Source of the DNA: Amborella trichopoda | Taxonomy: Eukaryota > Streptophyta > Magnoliopsida > Amborellales > Amborellaceae | Direction: 5' to 3' | Assembly (NCBI RefSeq): GCF_000471905.2 | Contig: NW_006500031.1 | Coordinates: forward strand, 14,166 to 78,165 | DNA length: 64,000 nucleotides | Part shown: one piece after another, positions 12,258 through 23,587 of the stretch | Numbering within the stretch: the stretch's first letter is position 1 | Layout of the letters: each line of letters begins with the position of its first letter | Notes under the pieces: model-generated | The model's input: only the letters and a program-made list of their open reading frames with translations | Databases searched by the model: none | What the model was told of the DNA's origin: nothing | Program-made: the position numbers and the translations under genes

Positions 12258-12605
12258 TTAATAAACTGTAGAAGTGAGGTGCACCTCAAAAGCCCATTGA
12301 AAAAGGCTTTTTCATTATTGGAAAATTCTCGAATTGATCATCTTGACCTCGATATATATAGATATGAAAGAAAATTGAATTTCAAGTCCTAAAATTAGTC
12401 CATTTTATAACACATCATCTAGACCGTCTATTTTTAAGATTTTCGGGTGCTCATAGATATGCAAGATTTGCACCATTTTCGAAGCTTTCAATTTCATTAT
12501 AGGGGTGAAAATTAGACATTTAGGCAATGATAAGAGTTTTAGCTGCCGAAATAGATATTTTAATGAGATTTTGAGATGCACCTTGATGTTACACAAAACA
12601 TCACC
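12258..12605. mobile_element. MITE family Y copy
   Basis: Reverse-orientation Y copy starting GAGGTGCACCTCAAAAG and running through TGATCATCTTGACCTCGA to a GAGATGCACCTTGATG end. The two GTGCACC ends are inverted. Confidence 0.65.
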
Positions 12606-12618
12606 TATTTAATGGGGT

Positions 12619-12996
12619 GAAGTTTCTATAGGACCTAGGCTTTATGAAAGCAAAATAGAGCATCATCTGAAATCCTCATCCGGAAAGGACTTTTGACAAT
12701 AGGATTCTTCGTGATGATCTAAAATCAATTTCTAACACCGACAATAAATTTTGAAACTCAAAAAAGTGTATAGATCTTGCATATCTATGAACACTTATTT
12801 TTAGGGTTTTATGGAAAGTCTAGATAATTTGTTACAATTTACATTATTTTTAAAGGTTAAAATCCTAATTTTTTTAACAACTATAGTGTTCAATTCGAGA
12901 TAATCGATGTAAAAGTTTTCCAATGCTTAAATTATAATTTTCAATAAGTTTTGAGGTGAGGCTCATTTCGATAAGGCTGCACCCTATCAAACCATT
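12619..12996. mobile_element. MITE family X copy
   Basis: About 380 bp with imperfect inverted ends: AGTTTCTATAGGACCTAGGC on the left and GGCTGCACCCTATCAAACC on the right. Inside, GAGGTGAGGCT pairs with the TGAAATCCTC side. Copies at 18798, 30487, 34351, 45067 and 46013 share the same order of blocks. Confidence 0.7.
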
Positions 12997-13435
12997 TTCC
13001 ATAAATTAATTAGTAGACATATAAAAACCTTTCCCTTAATAAAGGGCAACCTTTCATACTTCCCCTAAAATAAGGGGGAGAGAGAAAGAGGGAGAGGAGT
13101 GTAGATGGGAGGTGTTAGACAGAGAGAATGGGATTTGTCTTCGACTTAAGAAAAATGGACAGAAAAAACAATTGGAATTTTGGAAACATGTAACACGTGC
13201 GGTGGAATTTTTGAAATATTTCTATTTTAATTGCATACAAATGCTCCAATTACTACTACTTTCCAAAATATGTGCAAATTACATGTTCTTTTCCCACGGA
13301 ATTGATATCACAAGAAGGTGTGTTTTCCCTTTTACAGTTGCTTTTTGGAGTTCACTTTAAAGTAGCTTTTGAAAAAATAAATATATAAATTTAGAGGTTG
13401 TAAATAAAATAATAAAAACTAGTTTACAAACAATT

Positions 13436-13540
13436 AGCGGGGAGATGAATGATTTTTCAGTGACAATAAGTCTACATCAGAATCAACATTGAGTTCATAC
13501 ATCTGTTTTATTTATGGACGACTTATTGTCGAGGCAAATC
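13436..13540 (+). mobile_element. RTE-type LINE reverse-transcriptase fragment
   Basis: Encodes a fragment matching EFSVTIGLHQ-STLSPYLF-MDDLT. The same motif occurs in the longer LINE at 36670-36755, and the nucleotide match is obvious (TTTTTCAGTGACAAT, CTACATCA, CATTGAG). Only this piece of the RT domain remains. Confidence 0.65.
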
Positions 13541-13719
13541 TAGTTCTCCCTAAATGTCAGGAAATTTTATTTTTGTTCTTTATATCTTTTTTAAAAAAAT
13601 TTATTTGTCGATTCATGCGGTCAAATCATTATTCTGAACTGACATTTAGAACCGGTTTTTTGAAGGGGGTGATTTCCATCACAAAACTGTATTTTTAAAT
13701 CTTGGTTTGTATAATGTTA

Positions 13720-14085
13720 TGGCCTAATTAGGGTGAGAACCTTAAATCCTCTCTTAACATGTTCCAAATCTGGGTAAAAGGGGAGAATTACGTTAGGCAG
13801 ACACTCAATATAAAACTTTGCCGCGTCTTATCATGAATTATGAATTTATGTAGAAGAACATGATTTATGTAGCCGGTCCCAAAAAATTAAGATTGACTTG
13901 GATGATGATGATGATGGTGGTGGTTTTTTTCAAACCTAGGTAAAGGGACGAGTTACAGGCATCTGATATAAAATTTTGTCACATCTTAACATGAATTCTG
14001 AATCCATGTTGAGAAACATAATTTATATACCGACTCCAAAAAATTAAAATTAATTTGGATGATGATGATGCTAGTAGTTTTTATA
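13720..14085 (+). mobile_element. Two tandem RTE-derived 3' tails ending in (GAT)n
   Basis: Two related units, 13720-13920 and 13930-14085, share ATCTTAACATGAATTCTGAA-like text and then ATTTATGTAGCCGGTCCCAA/ATTTATATACCGACTCCAAA. Each ends in GACTTGGATGATGATG or a close variant. This is the usual 3' end of plant RTE LINEs and SINEs that share it. The tandem arrangement suggests two insertions, or a truncated head-to-tail duplication. Confidence 0.6.
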
Positions 14086-14249
14086 ATCACACTTTATATT
14101 GTTCAACAAAAAAAAATCTCACTCTATAAAAAATTTGATGGCAATCATAAAGCCAATTAATGAGGGACGTGACAAATTTTACTGGTTCCTCTCCAAGTAG
14201 GACTAGCAGATGCGCGGTTGCTGAGGACCCTTTTCTTTCTTAAATGCAA

Positions 14250-14280
14250 CATAATAATAATAATAATAATAATAATATAA
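14250..14280. repeat. (AAT)n microsatellite
   Basis: About nine ATA/AAT units followed by an ATAATATTATT transition. Confidence 0.9.
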
Positions 14281-14519
14281 TATTATTCTTATTATCTGGA
14301 CAGCCTGAAATTGAGGTCATCACCATTATTTCAGCAATGGGTTGGACGGTGAAGAGTAAGTGGGTCCCACCTTTACAATTCAATTGGAATTGTAAATACA
14401 ATAAAAATTGGACGATAAACCAGTTCAATATTTTGAACTTACTATTATTTTAGGTTCAAGAGGTTATCCCCATAAGATTTGAGGTTACAAAAATCTTATA
14501 GCATGGGTTTTATCGTCTT

Positions 14520-14715
14520 TCATATAAGACTGGCGTGCAGGCGTACGGGCCAAAGAAGAACCCCACTTGGACCCGACCAGACCCGATAAGGTCCATGATA
14601 GTTGGGCCCCAACCCAACCCAACCTCACCCAACCCATCCCATCCCATCAGGTTAATATTTGGTTCCACACTTGGACCTAGGTCAGGTTGACCTATCAATT
14701 AACATGTCCCCCCGA
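14520..14715. mobile_element. GGGTC/CAACCC-rich hAT-like MITE fragment
   Basis: Clusters of ACCCGACC, CAACCCAACC and TTGGACC resemble the subterminal repeats of plant hAT elements. No clean ends or target duplication could be set. Confidence 0.35.
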
Positions 14716-14813
14716 CACATTGCCACACCAACCATGAAGTATTGGAATCAAGTCCAATGCTTACGGTTTCTTGTTTTTTCGTTTTTTTTTTTTTTTTCAA
14801 ATGGTTTTTTTGA

Positions 14814-15197
14814 AAAAGTTTATATGAGGGTTAGGCCCTAAATAATTAAATTAAAGAGCACCTCAAAAATTCACTAGAAGAGGTTGCTTCAATGCTAAAA
14901 AATCCTCAAATCTATCATCTCGACCTCAAGATGTATGGACCTGATTAAAAGGAATCAAGTCTTGAAAATAATGCATCTTGTAATACATTTGTTGGACCGT
15001 CAATTTTAAAGATTTTCAAGTGTTTATATATCTGTTCAATCTAAATTATTTTTAAATCTTTAAATTTTATAATTAGAACTGAAAATAAATTCTCAAGTCA
15101 TCACAAAGATTTCCAATATGGAAACGTCTTTCGATACTATTTGAAGGTAAATTTTATTTTGATTTTTTAAAGCCTCAGCCTTATACAAACTGCATCA
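14814..15197. mobile_element. MITE family Y copy
   Basis: Begins AAAAAGTTTATATGAGGGTT, then AGAGCACCTCAAAAATTCAC, and ends AGCCTCAGCCTTATACAAAC. The ends are inverted relative to each other. Confidence 0.7.
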
Positions 15198-15839
15198 TTT
15201 TTTATTTTTTTTCCTTGATGTGACAATAGAATTGGCGTCCATGGTAAACACAAAAACACAAGAGAGAGAAAACACTAGTGAAAGAGAGAGAGAGAGGAGT
15301 GCTCAATCCCAATGGAAGTTTGCCCATTACGGTAAGGAACCAGAGAGAGAGCTCAATCCCAATGAAAGTTTGCCCATTACGGCAAGGAACCAAGCATCAC
15401 TCTAATACAATAATTTCGATAAACAACCTATACTTGGACATCAATTTTGTATATAACGGGAAAAATACAAAAAAAAGAAAGATAAACAAATTGTCGAGGA
15501 TGGTTTCCCCATCGAATATTTTTTTAGCTTTTTGACCTTAAACTGTTTCGATTAGTCAAATGTAGGAAATGGGGAATTACAAATCCAATAATTTGAATAA
15601 AATTTTGGATTACATGGTAACAAAGTATAAAATTGAATTTGATGCACACTTTTGCAGGCCAGCCAAGGCGATATTTTAAACTTAAAACCAAATTACATGC
15701 CGAGATTAACGACTAACAATGATTAATTTTCGAAAAATGCTTACTTTAAAGATTTAAGCTCATGCATACCACAAACTAAACGAATTTGAGATTTATGATT
15801 TGAAAACTGAATCCTTATCGAACCCAACTCAGCAGGGGG
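15198..15839. other. Intergenic, GA-rich stretch and AT-rich DNA
   Basis: An imperfect direct repeat at about 15303-15395 (GCTCAATCCCAATGGAAGTT / GCTCAATCCCAATGAAAGTT, spaced about 48 bp) follows a GAGA run. The short ORFs here come from that repeat. Nothing else is recognised. Confidence 0.5.
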
Positions 15840-15952
15840 TTCGGGCTTGGGTTTGATTGGTTGGTTGTTGATGATTGCAATACAATGTTCTAAGTTCAAT
15901 TCCTACGATAATTGAAGGCCCCTCTCCCCCAAACAAAAAAAGAAAACAAAAA
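15840..15952 (+). mobile_element. tRNA-type SINE copy
   Basis: Head GGGCTTGGGTTTGATTGGTT resembles a pol III A box, AAGTTCAATTCCTAC resembles a B box, and an A-rich tail (AAACAAAAAAAG) follows CCCCTCTCCCCC. Related copies are at 29275-29400, 23588-23665 and 39029-39105. Confidence 0.6.
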
Positions 15953-16137
15953 ACTCGATCTCGAAACCAGTGGTATGATAATGGTCAATTTTTTAGATGA
16001 TCCAATGCATCCTCTTGAACTTTCCTATACATATTAGGTGAGACATTTGTCTCCCAAATCTGCAATAAAAATCGTGCATTTCGCCAAATTTACGTTCATG
16101 GTCACCATACACATGATTTTCACCTTTTTCTTTGAAA

Positions 16138-16390
16138 AGGTTGGCATATAGCCTAGGCTCTATGAAAAACATTAAACCTGCACCTCGAATCTCACCGGAA
16201 ATTACTCTTCCAACATCATAAAACCCTCAAAGTGATCATCTTTACCTTGACAATCACAAATTTCAATCCTTAAAATGGAGCATTTTATATAAATTATCTA
16301 GACTACTCATTCAGGTGTCCATAGATATGCTATGTAGGCACCATTTTTTGGGGCTCCGAAATTCTCAATACATAATTAAAATATATTTTC
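16138..16390. mobile_element. Partial MITE family X copy
   Basis: Starts near TATAGCCTAGGCTCTATGAA and contains the internal TGGAGCATTTTATA and CATAGATATGCTATG blocks. The right end is missing. Confidence 0.55.
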
Positions 16391-16399
16391 AAAAGAAAA

Positions 16400-17350
16400 A
16401 ATATTTTTCAATTCAATTTGGAGATGCTACCACCACAATCCTCACACCGTAATGACCACGTTATGGTTTCTATTCCCACTGATACCACCTCACTAACGCC
16501 TTAAAAAAAACGAACTCCTAAACTATTTTAAAAAATGGCTAGGGGTCTATCTTCCTCACTGAATTACTCAACAAAAATTAATAAAAAAACTAACTCCTAT
16601 GCTATTTGAGAAAACTTACTAACGTCTTCAAAAAAACTAACTCCAAGACTATTTGAAAAAATGGGTAGAGGTTGTCTTCCTCACTGAATACTAAAAAAAA
16701 AATAGTAAAAAGGCATGTCTTCCCCACTGAAGCATGTCTTCCCCACTGAATTGCTCAAAAAAATAATAATAAGGGCGATCCGTTATGGCTAACATTTATG
16801 TTCCACTTTTAACACACTTGTTTTCAAGTTTTACAAGATTTTGACATTTGCTTACCGTATCATTTTCTAAAACAAATAGATCCCACTTTCTGATTAAAAA
16901 ATACAGATAGTTTCTGTCGCTGCAAGTTAAAACTAACCATTGTTTATTGAAATTTTTTATCTTAAACTTGTTTCCCTATGTTTATGATCGAGTTCCACAA
17001 CATATCCAGCCAAGGAGCAAATCAGGTTGGCCTTGATGTTCTTCAAAATTTTCTTAAGTTGTATAGCACCAAAAAATCCTGTAAAAGTGTTTCAGTGGGT
17101 TTAGTTTCTCGTCATATTAATATTAATATCAATATCAATGGCATATAATATGGAATTCTCCTATGGAGGTGATTTTGGATATCACCATTATCCGACAAAG
17201 AAGTTCAATAGAGATCCAAGTGGATATTTCATACAAAAAACAAACAAAGATTCATACCAATCAATGCATGTCTCACTCATACCTCATCTGAAAAACCTCA
17301 TGAAACAAACTCATGGGCACCTTCAAAAAGAGGGGGCAGCAATTTTAGTG
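16400..17350. other. Intergenic, no gene recognised
   Basis: AT-rich. A 72-codon plus-strand frame at 17138-17356 (starts MAYNMEFSYGGDFG) matches nothing I know. Around 16490-16760 several short direct repeats of GTCTTCCTCACTGAA and CTAACTCC occur. Confidence 0.45.
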
Positions 17351-17359
17351 CCCTGATTT

Positions 17360-17624
17360 GGGTTTGAGACTCAAAAACGGGGGGTCGCTAATCGACACCA
17401 TGCCCTTATTAAAATTGAAGGAGGGCAAAAAAGCCCAAAATTATAATAATATTGATCAGGTCGGCGTCGGCATCGGTGTCGGTCCACATGCACCGGACGC
17501 AGACTTGAATAGTGTTCGGGTCTAATAGTTGGACCTGGACCCAACCCGCCAGGTCTAATTCTTGAACCTATACTTGGACTCGGGTTGGGGCCCGGGTCGA
17601 GTCTGGGTCCATTGCCACCCCTAA
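17360..17624. mobile_element. hAT-like MITE fragment with GGGTC-rich ends
   Basis: The right end, read on the minus strand, is TTAGGGGTGGCAATGGACCC, a terminus common to plant hAT MITEs. It is followed by CGGGTC/GGGTTGG subterminal repeats. The left end is not clear, so no target duplication is given. Confidence 0.5.
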
Positions 17625-17814
17625 TTTTAGATCCAAAATCCATTCTACTGTATATTATAGAAGATGGAAGCACCCAAATAAAGTGCAGTTGCTAATGCGC
17701 ATAAACCTTTCTCATACGTAAATCACCATTGCAACTGTGACTAAATTTGGATTGATAAGAACCCAAAATTCAAATAAGAAATGAGCATGAATTAGTCCAT
17801 ATATACAAAAACAA

Positions 17815-18110
17815 TGGTTTCATACGGGCTGGACTGCATTTGTATAATATGTGGTCCAGAGGTATAAAGCATCCATCGTAAAGATGGATGAAAATAGGTG
17901 ATCTATCTAAAAACAATTGTAACTAACAGTTCAAATGTTTTTTTAATATAATTATTATTTTTAATTTTTAAATTTATTTTTTTTATTCTTATTCATGATC
18001 TGCATATTGAATTTTATATATTATCGAAGAATTAAGATTAAATTATATTTAAAAAATATATTTATTACCAAACCCGTAATATGGTACATGTGGAGGTTTG
18101 GCCGCATGCT
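17815..18110. repeat. Dispersed repeat family Z
   Basis: Shares TTTCATACGGGC, TGGTCC, AAGATGGATG and AACTAACAGTTCAAAT with copies at 19400-19590, 27290-27560 (inverted) and 28411-28640. It is then followed by an AT-rich block. Confidence 0.5.
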
Positions 18111-18499
18111 TGTGTCAACCCTATATAGAGGTGGTGTTTATTTGAGATTGTCAAATCACTTAAATTGTATTATTGAAATTCTCAAATCACTTCAAAAGGA
18201 AAAAAAATCATTGGGGAGACAAATTGACTAACTTATGGGTAAAACAATCATTTTCATGAATTTCTTTTACTCAAGGGCTTCCTTACCTATTCTGTTAAAA
18301 AATCTCAAAACGCTATGAACGGCGAATAAGCAAGGTCGGTTATGTTGCAAGAGGTCAAATAGTTAAAAGGGATGGTATAATGTGTGACTATTTATCTTTG
18401 CTACAAGGAGATTATATTTATATGTAATCATTAGAGATGTCAAATTGGATGGCTTAAGATGTGTCAAGAAGTTTAATAAAAAAATTTGAATTTTGAATC

Positions 18500-18610
18500 G
18501 AAACAATGGCACTCTTACAACCATCCAATTTGAGATCTGATGGACAAGAGCGTTTGTAATCTTTTTGTACCAAAAATGAATGGTCTCTTTATGTACTTTT
18601 TCTAATCAAA
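18500..18610. repeat. Dispersed repeat family W
   Basis: GGCACTCTTACAACCATCCA, then a TTTGTACCAAAAATGAATGG block. The same pair of blocks recurs at 22727, 27086, 39185, 39945, 44108 and 46985. Confidence 0.5.
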
Positions 18611-18797
18611 ATACCTCTACTTCTAACTTTCAAATCTGGAACAAGGGGATTTGAATTAAAAAAACATACAAGATTTAGACTTTGGCATAAAAAAGCGTCG
18701 CTTCATCATTTGGTTTGGCTACTTGAGTTGACCCGATGGAGCAAATACACTTGTTTTTCCCAGGTTCCAAACTCAAAAATAATATATTTAAGCGGAA

Positions 18798-19192
18798 AAT
18801 GTTTTGATAGGGCTGCAACTCTATCAAAATAAATAAAGACTCACCTCAAAACTCACTGAGAATAATGGTTATAGTGTCCAAAACCTTCACATCAATAGTC
18901 TTGGTCTTGATCATTATGGTTGTGAAAAAAATTATGATTTCAAACCCTAAAAATAGTATATATCATAATACATTATCTAGATTCTAGACTGTACATTTCA
19001 CCTTAAAAATAAGTGTTCACGTATCTGTAAAATCTGTCCCATTTTTTGAGCTTCAAATTTCATAGTCGATGTAGGAAATTAAATTTAGAGCCATCATAGA
19101 GATATATGATGCCTAAAGTTCTTTCTGAACGATGATTCAAGGTGAGGCTTTACTTTGTTTGCATAAAGCCTAGGCCTTACATAAACTCCATC
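18798..19192. mobile_element. MITE family X copy
   Basis: Reverse-orientation X copy: AATGTTTTGATAGGGCTGC at the left, GAGGCTTTACTTTG and AGCCTAGGCCTTACATAAAC at the right. Confidence 0.7.
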
Positions 19193-19399
19193 ATTTAAGC
19201 ATAAAAACATGTGTTTTGGTTTGAAACTCTAAACATAAAAAGAGCATCTACATCATTTAGCTTGAACAACTTAAGTTGAAAAAATTACCAAAATAAATCT
19301 ACTTATTCAAGATCCCAAATCCCAAATGGATATTCTAGATATTTATTAACTAAACAATTTGTAAAGTACTTGAATAAAATGAATTTTTCTAAGGAAAGT

Positions 19400-19590
19400 T
19401 GTTTCATGCCGTTGGGACCACATTTCTATATTTGCGATTCCCGAGATATAAAACATCAATCTTAAATAATTGAAACTAACGGTCCAAATATTTTTTTCAT
19501 AAAATTATTATTTTTAATTTTTAAATTTTATTTATTTTTTCATATCCATGATGTCGATGTTAGAGATTACATGCCCTTAAAAATTAGGTC
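19400..19590. repeat. Dispersed repeat family Z copy
   Basis: GTTGTTTCATGCCGTTGGGA, CACATTTCTA, AACTAACGGTCCAAAT and TATTATTTTTAATTTTTAAA match the 17815 and 27290 copies. Confidence 0.5.
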
Positions 19591-20940
19591 AAAAAATCCA
19601 TCTCAAAACATATTTTCAAGAGGGGACTCATTTCTACATGAACCGTATCCTTTTCTAAAAAGTAACCATCATTAATGAATTAGTGAGTTTGGGCACCATC
19701 CCACTTTCTCAAATGAATTACAAATTTTGATGATAGTTTCTCTTAACCATTTTCACCTAAGCAGAAGTCAAGGGGGAATTAAAAGAAATTTTAGGGCAAG
19801 GGGTATTTTGGTAAATTAGTAGTTTGGCTTCACATTTGATGGAGTTGTTGTTATACTTAGCAAGTCATGTCAGGGGAGCTTTCAGTACCCTCCACGGCCA
19901 ATCAATATCACCGTAGAATTGGCATCTCCAAATTTATTATCAATTTTTCAACTATTTCTGCGATTCATATTTATTGCGAAGTATTTGATTAGCGATATAG
20001 TACATCATAGTATCATACATTTGAGGAGAAACTTGGAAAGGTGCATATTTGCTATGAGTGCAAATAATTTTACGAAATTAGTTTTATGTGAAAAAAAATT
20101 CCTAATGTAATTAGGTGCGGGAGTTATTACTGTCTGCACTTTTTTTCCACATCAATTGGGTTAATTGGCATGAAAAAACTCTCACATGTAATTATACCGG
20201 GGAGTTCTTTCATGCGAAAATATTTATACAGAAATATTTTTACGTACACCAAATATGCAGAAGTTAAAAAGTGACAATTTGGGTTTTTTGACCTCAGAAT
20301 TCTTGCAAGAGTGGAAAATAATGCTTCAAAATCTGGATTAGTGGGGCCTCATCATCCACCCTACATATCTGTGTTGGAGGGTCTGTCTGAAGTAGTCTAG
20401 TTATATGTCGTGAAAAAAATATAAGAAACAAAACATAAAAATTTTAAAACAAGAGTTTATGGTGGGGGATTTGGGAAAGCATAAGATAACTTGAAAAAAT
20501 ATATAGATAAAATATGGAGTTCTAGGAGGAACTCAGCTCGTAGTAATGCCTTTTCAAAATTAGTTGGATCCCAACCAATTCTTGATCCGGATTGATGGGT
20601 TTTAAAACACTGATAAAAAATTCAATGTTATTAAAGGGGAATCTACCAATATTGAATCCCTCCATTTTAGAGTCAAAACTTGTTATATTTAACAAAATAT
20701 TTTAAAAATTTGAAAAAAGGAGAATCTGGCAATTATGGGCTTCTCTGCCTAGAATTATAGGCATATACTGTTAGACTCGGGCCTCGAGTCTAAATGGGCA
20801 ATGTTTGAATTGATGTAGAAAACCATTTAGAATTTGAGAATTTCCTTCTAGGAGTACACAAGCTTCATAGGATTGTTCATATTAGAAGGGAAAAACAAGG
20901 ATGGCCACGATTTAATGTAGCATTTTAATAAAAAAATAAT
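19591..20940. other. Intergenic, no gene recognised
   Basis: AT-rich sequence. A weak tandem pair around 20095-20215 shares ATGTAATTA-GGGAGTT. No coding signal was found beyond chance ORFs. Confidence 0.45.
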
Positions 20941-20944
20941 TCTT

Positions 20945-21060
20945 AAATAATGTGTTTTTGCACACCTAGGTGTGCTTAAAAATAATTCTTAATAAAAAAT
21001 AATTCTTAAAAACAAGTATGTAAAGGTGTTTTTGCACACCTAAGTGTACTTAAATATAAA
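20945..21060. repeat. Tandem pair containing palindrome GCACACCTAGGTGTGC
   Basis: A perfect 16-bp palindrome at 20960-20975 recurs, with two changes, at about 21034-21049 (GCACACCTAAGTGTAC). Both copies lie within a duplicated TGTTTTTGCACACCTA-TGT-CTTAAA context and AATAATTCTTAA flanks. Confidence 0.7.
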
Positions 21061-21477
21061 AAATAATTTTTAAATAATAAATTGATCAAAATATCTTTAA
21101 ATATGTTCAAAGATATTCTCATTACTTGAATTTTTAAAATTAATTTATATATTCATACTAATCTGGAAAAAACATTTCATCCATTTTCTTTCTTTTCAAT
21201 CTTATACCTTTCCTCTCCAAAATAATGAGATGCCAATTTGCTAATATTTGGTAAATTCAGCAACTAGTACACGGTATTTGCACTCAAAATATTAAAAAGA
21301 AAAATATACAATGCGACCATTTATTTTTGATACAATGTGATCATAATGAATCTGACCATTGGATGTAAAATTAAGTTATATTTTTTCCAATTGACCAAGC
21401 TCAAACTTCAAAAGTAATTTTTTCAAATTCTGTGACATACTAAGCTATCGGAGATTTCACATCACATGCTTGTATGT

Positions 21478-21591
21478 AATTGTAACCTCCTTGTCTCAAC
21501 GGTAAATAGTTATATTGTATACAATCCCATATGCAATTGTAACCTCCTTGTCTCAACGGTAAATAGTTATATTGTATACAATCCCATAGCA
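21478..21591. repeat. 57-bp tandem duplication (two copies)
   Basis: AATTGTAACCTCCTTGTCTC and the following bases up to ACAATCCCATA repeat exactly at a spacing of 57 bp. Near identity implies a recent duplication. Confidence 0.9.
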
Positions 21592-21699
21592 AAATTGCTA
21601 AAAACAAGAATAGGAATTTAGCAATGAAAATGGTGAAAATAAAAACAAAAACTTAAATTCTTAACCCATGAAAAGAAAGCATGCGGTAATAAGTATCTA

Positions 21700-22157
21700 A
21701 AAGGTAAATTCATTAAATGAATGGTGATAAAGATGGAAGGGACCTACAACTCCACTGTCCATTCAATACCCTTCGACTCCACGGTGATGACACTCACAAC
21801 ATTAATTCCGGTTACAGGGAATATTGTACAGTTTCCCAAAAAAGAGAAAACCTTGACAGAACACCGAATCGCAGGGAGATAAACTCGAGCCAAAGTAGCA
21901 TTTTTCGAGACAGAGAGAGTTGGAAAAAAAAAAAAAGAGAGCATATTGAGCAGCAAATTATGGAAAAATAAAAGAAAATAATAATTGAGGTGAGTGCATT
22001 GTGAATTAAAGAGAGAGAGATTCAAATGAGGTTTTAAAAAAAGTTGACTCGGATTTCGAGTTAACTTGGGTCGGATAGGCACGTGTACAAACGTAAAAAA
22101 ATACATACATTATATATATATATATCGAGAGAGAGAGAGAAGAGAGAGAGAGAAAAA
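21700..22157. other. Intergenic block with a 120-codon minus-strand frame, unrecognised
   Basis: Open frames exist on both strands (21717-21971 plus, 21744-22106 minus), but neither resembles a known family. The downstream part is GA-rich (AGAGAGAGAG near 21905-22150). The 21720-21860 part is less AT-rich than its surroundings and could be a relic exon; this is a guess. Confidence 0.25.
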
Positions 22158-22684
22158 CACTACGTAATACTTATAGACGAAAATAAGCAGTGATTTCGCC
22201 TATTTTTATCACCGTCTAAAGTTCATCGCACGGTCACGATTACTTAGTAGTGTTTCATTTTTCATTTTTTTTTTACAAATCGGAATGATCTGAAATTTGG
22301 AGTGTGTATTCATCAAAAATAGTGGAATATTTTAAAACTAAAAAAAAAATATTTTATATGAAAAACATTAACCAAAATACCCCCAAAGAGTTTTAGAGGT
22401 ATTTTGGTCAATCTAGTTTTCATGGATATTTTTTTTATATATTTTTATTAGATGCGCCTCAGTAAGATATACATACCCTCCAAATTTTAGGTCATTCTGA
22501 TTTGTAAATAATAATAATAATAACAAAATACTATTAGATAATCGTGACCGCGTGATGAAATATAAACGGTGATGAGGATAAACGAAATTACTATTCATTT
22601 TCGCCTATAGACGTTGAAAAGACTTTATAGACGGTGATGAGGATAAGCGAAATTACTATTAATTTTCGCCTATAGACGTTGGAA

Positions 22685-22692
<8 letters not shown>
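22158..22692. mobile_element. Foldback element beginning CACTA
   Basis: The left arm, CACTACGTAATACTTATAGA onward, pairs with the right arm read in reverse. Matches are CGTCTATAGGCGAAAAT, TTTCGCTTATCCTCATCACC and GGTCACGATTA. Pairing continues inward: ACAAATCGGAATGATCTGAA against ACAAATCAGAATGACCTAAA. The centre near 22380-22405 is ACCAAAATACCCCC with GAGGTATTTTGGTC. The right arm holds a tandem duplication of about 60 bp. Target duplication and right terminus are obscured by a (TA)n run. Confidence 0.7.

Positions 22693-22728
<36 letters not shown>
22690..22728. repeat. (TA)n microsatellite
   Basis: Uninterrupted TA run of about 38 bp adjoining the right end of the foldback element. Confidence 0.9.
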
Positions 22729-22732
<4 letters not shown>

Positions 22733-22830
22733 CGTCTACAAAGAGACTATTTACCTTTTGTATAATGAGGTAACAATCGTTCTTGTCTCTTAAATTTTAA
22801 AATGGGAGGTTGTTAGAGTGTCATTGATTA
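22729..22830. repeat. Dispersed repeat family W copy (reverse)
   Basis: CGTCTACAAAGAGACTATTT, GTATAATGAGGTAACAATCG and TTAGAGTGTCATTG mirror the W copies at 27086 and 39185. Confidence 0.5.
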
Positions 22831-22859
22831 GACATAAATATATTTGTATCTAATTTTGG

Positions 22860-23222
22860 GTGTAGTTTGTATAAAGTAGTAACTATAAACAATCAAATTA
22901 AAGTGCACTTCCAAATTTTATCATAAATATAATTTTGGTGTAAAAAATTATTAAAAATTATTGATAATCTATTTTCATATGCAATTATAAAATCGTAAAC
23001 TCCAAAATAGGTTCAAATCAAGTAGATCTATAAACATTTGAAAATCTAGAAAATGGATGGTCTTGATAATGTGTTGCTAGATAAACTATTTTTAAGATTC
23101 AATTTTTACTTTCTTTTCATATTCATACATATGGATGTCGAGATAATCAATTAGAGGGTCTTTCAACATCAAAAACAAATTTTTATGATGGATTTTTGAG
23201 GTGCACCTTAATTCTACATTTT
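22860..23222. mobile_element. MITE family Y copy, nearly full length
   Basis: TGTAGTTTGTATAAAGTAGT at the left, AAAGTGCACTTCCAAATTTT, AAGTAGATCTATAAACATTT, then TTTTTGAGGTGCACCTTAAT at the right. This is a useful reference copy for the interrupted one at 7687-12257. Confidence 0.75.
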
Positions 23223-23587
23223 TAGTTTTTTTTTTTTTTTTTTTGGGTCTTTTCTAATTTGCTTCTAGTTATAACTTATAAATCAATTTTTGGACTTTTA
23301 ATGTTGTTTATAGCTTATTTTTGTTTTTACTTTTTTATTGTTAACACTTTTTTAAAAAAATTAATTTTTAATTCTTTTTGGACTAATATCGCAGGTGAGT
23401 CCTCTTGGAGTCGCCCCAAATTACTCAAAGGGCCGAGTCCCTAGCCTAAACCACGTTTTAACTCGTTGGATTAGAGATTATTTAGGGGGAGAGATAGAGG
23501 AGCTCAAATGAATGTATACAACAGAAAAGTCAAGTATAACATTTAACAGGAACTTAGGCTTATAATAAGCGATAATCAAGAATTAGG
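23223..23587. other. Intergenic, poly(T) start, no gene recognised
   Basis: A run of about 19 T at 23227-23245 is followed by AT-rich DNA. Near 23390-23450 is GC-richer text (AGTCGCCCCAAATTACTCAA, GGGCCGAGTCCCTAGCC) that could be a retroelement fragment in reverse orientation. It is not assignable. Confidence 0.35.

Noticed and set aside
14240..14453. Poly-Asn / poly-Leu ORFs on both strands
   Set aside because: Translation of the (AAT)n microsatellite.
17138..17356. 72-codon ORF starting MAYNMEFSYGG as a small gene
   Set aside because: No recognisable family, no leader or neighbouring exon signal, and a repeat-rich setting; it may be chance.
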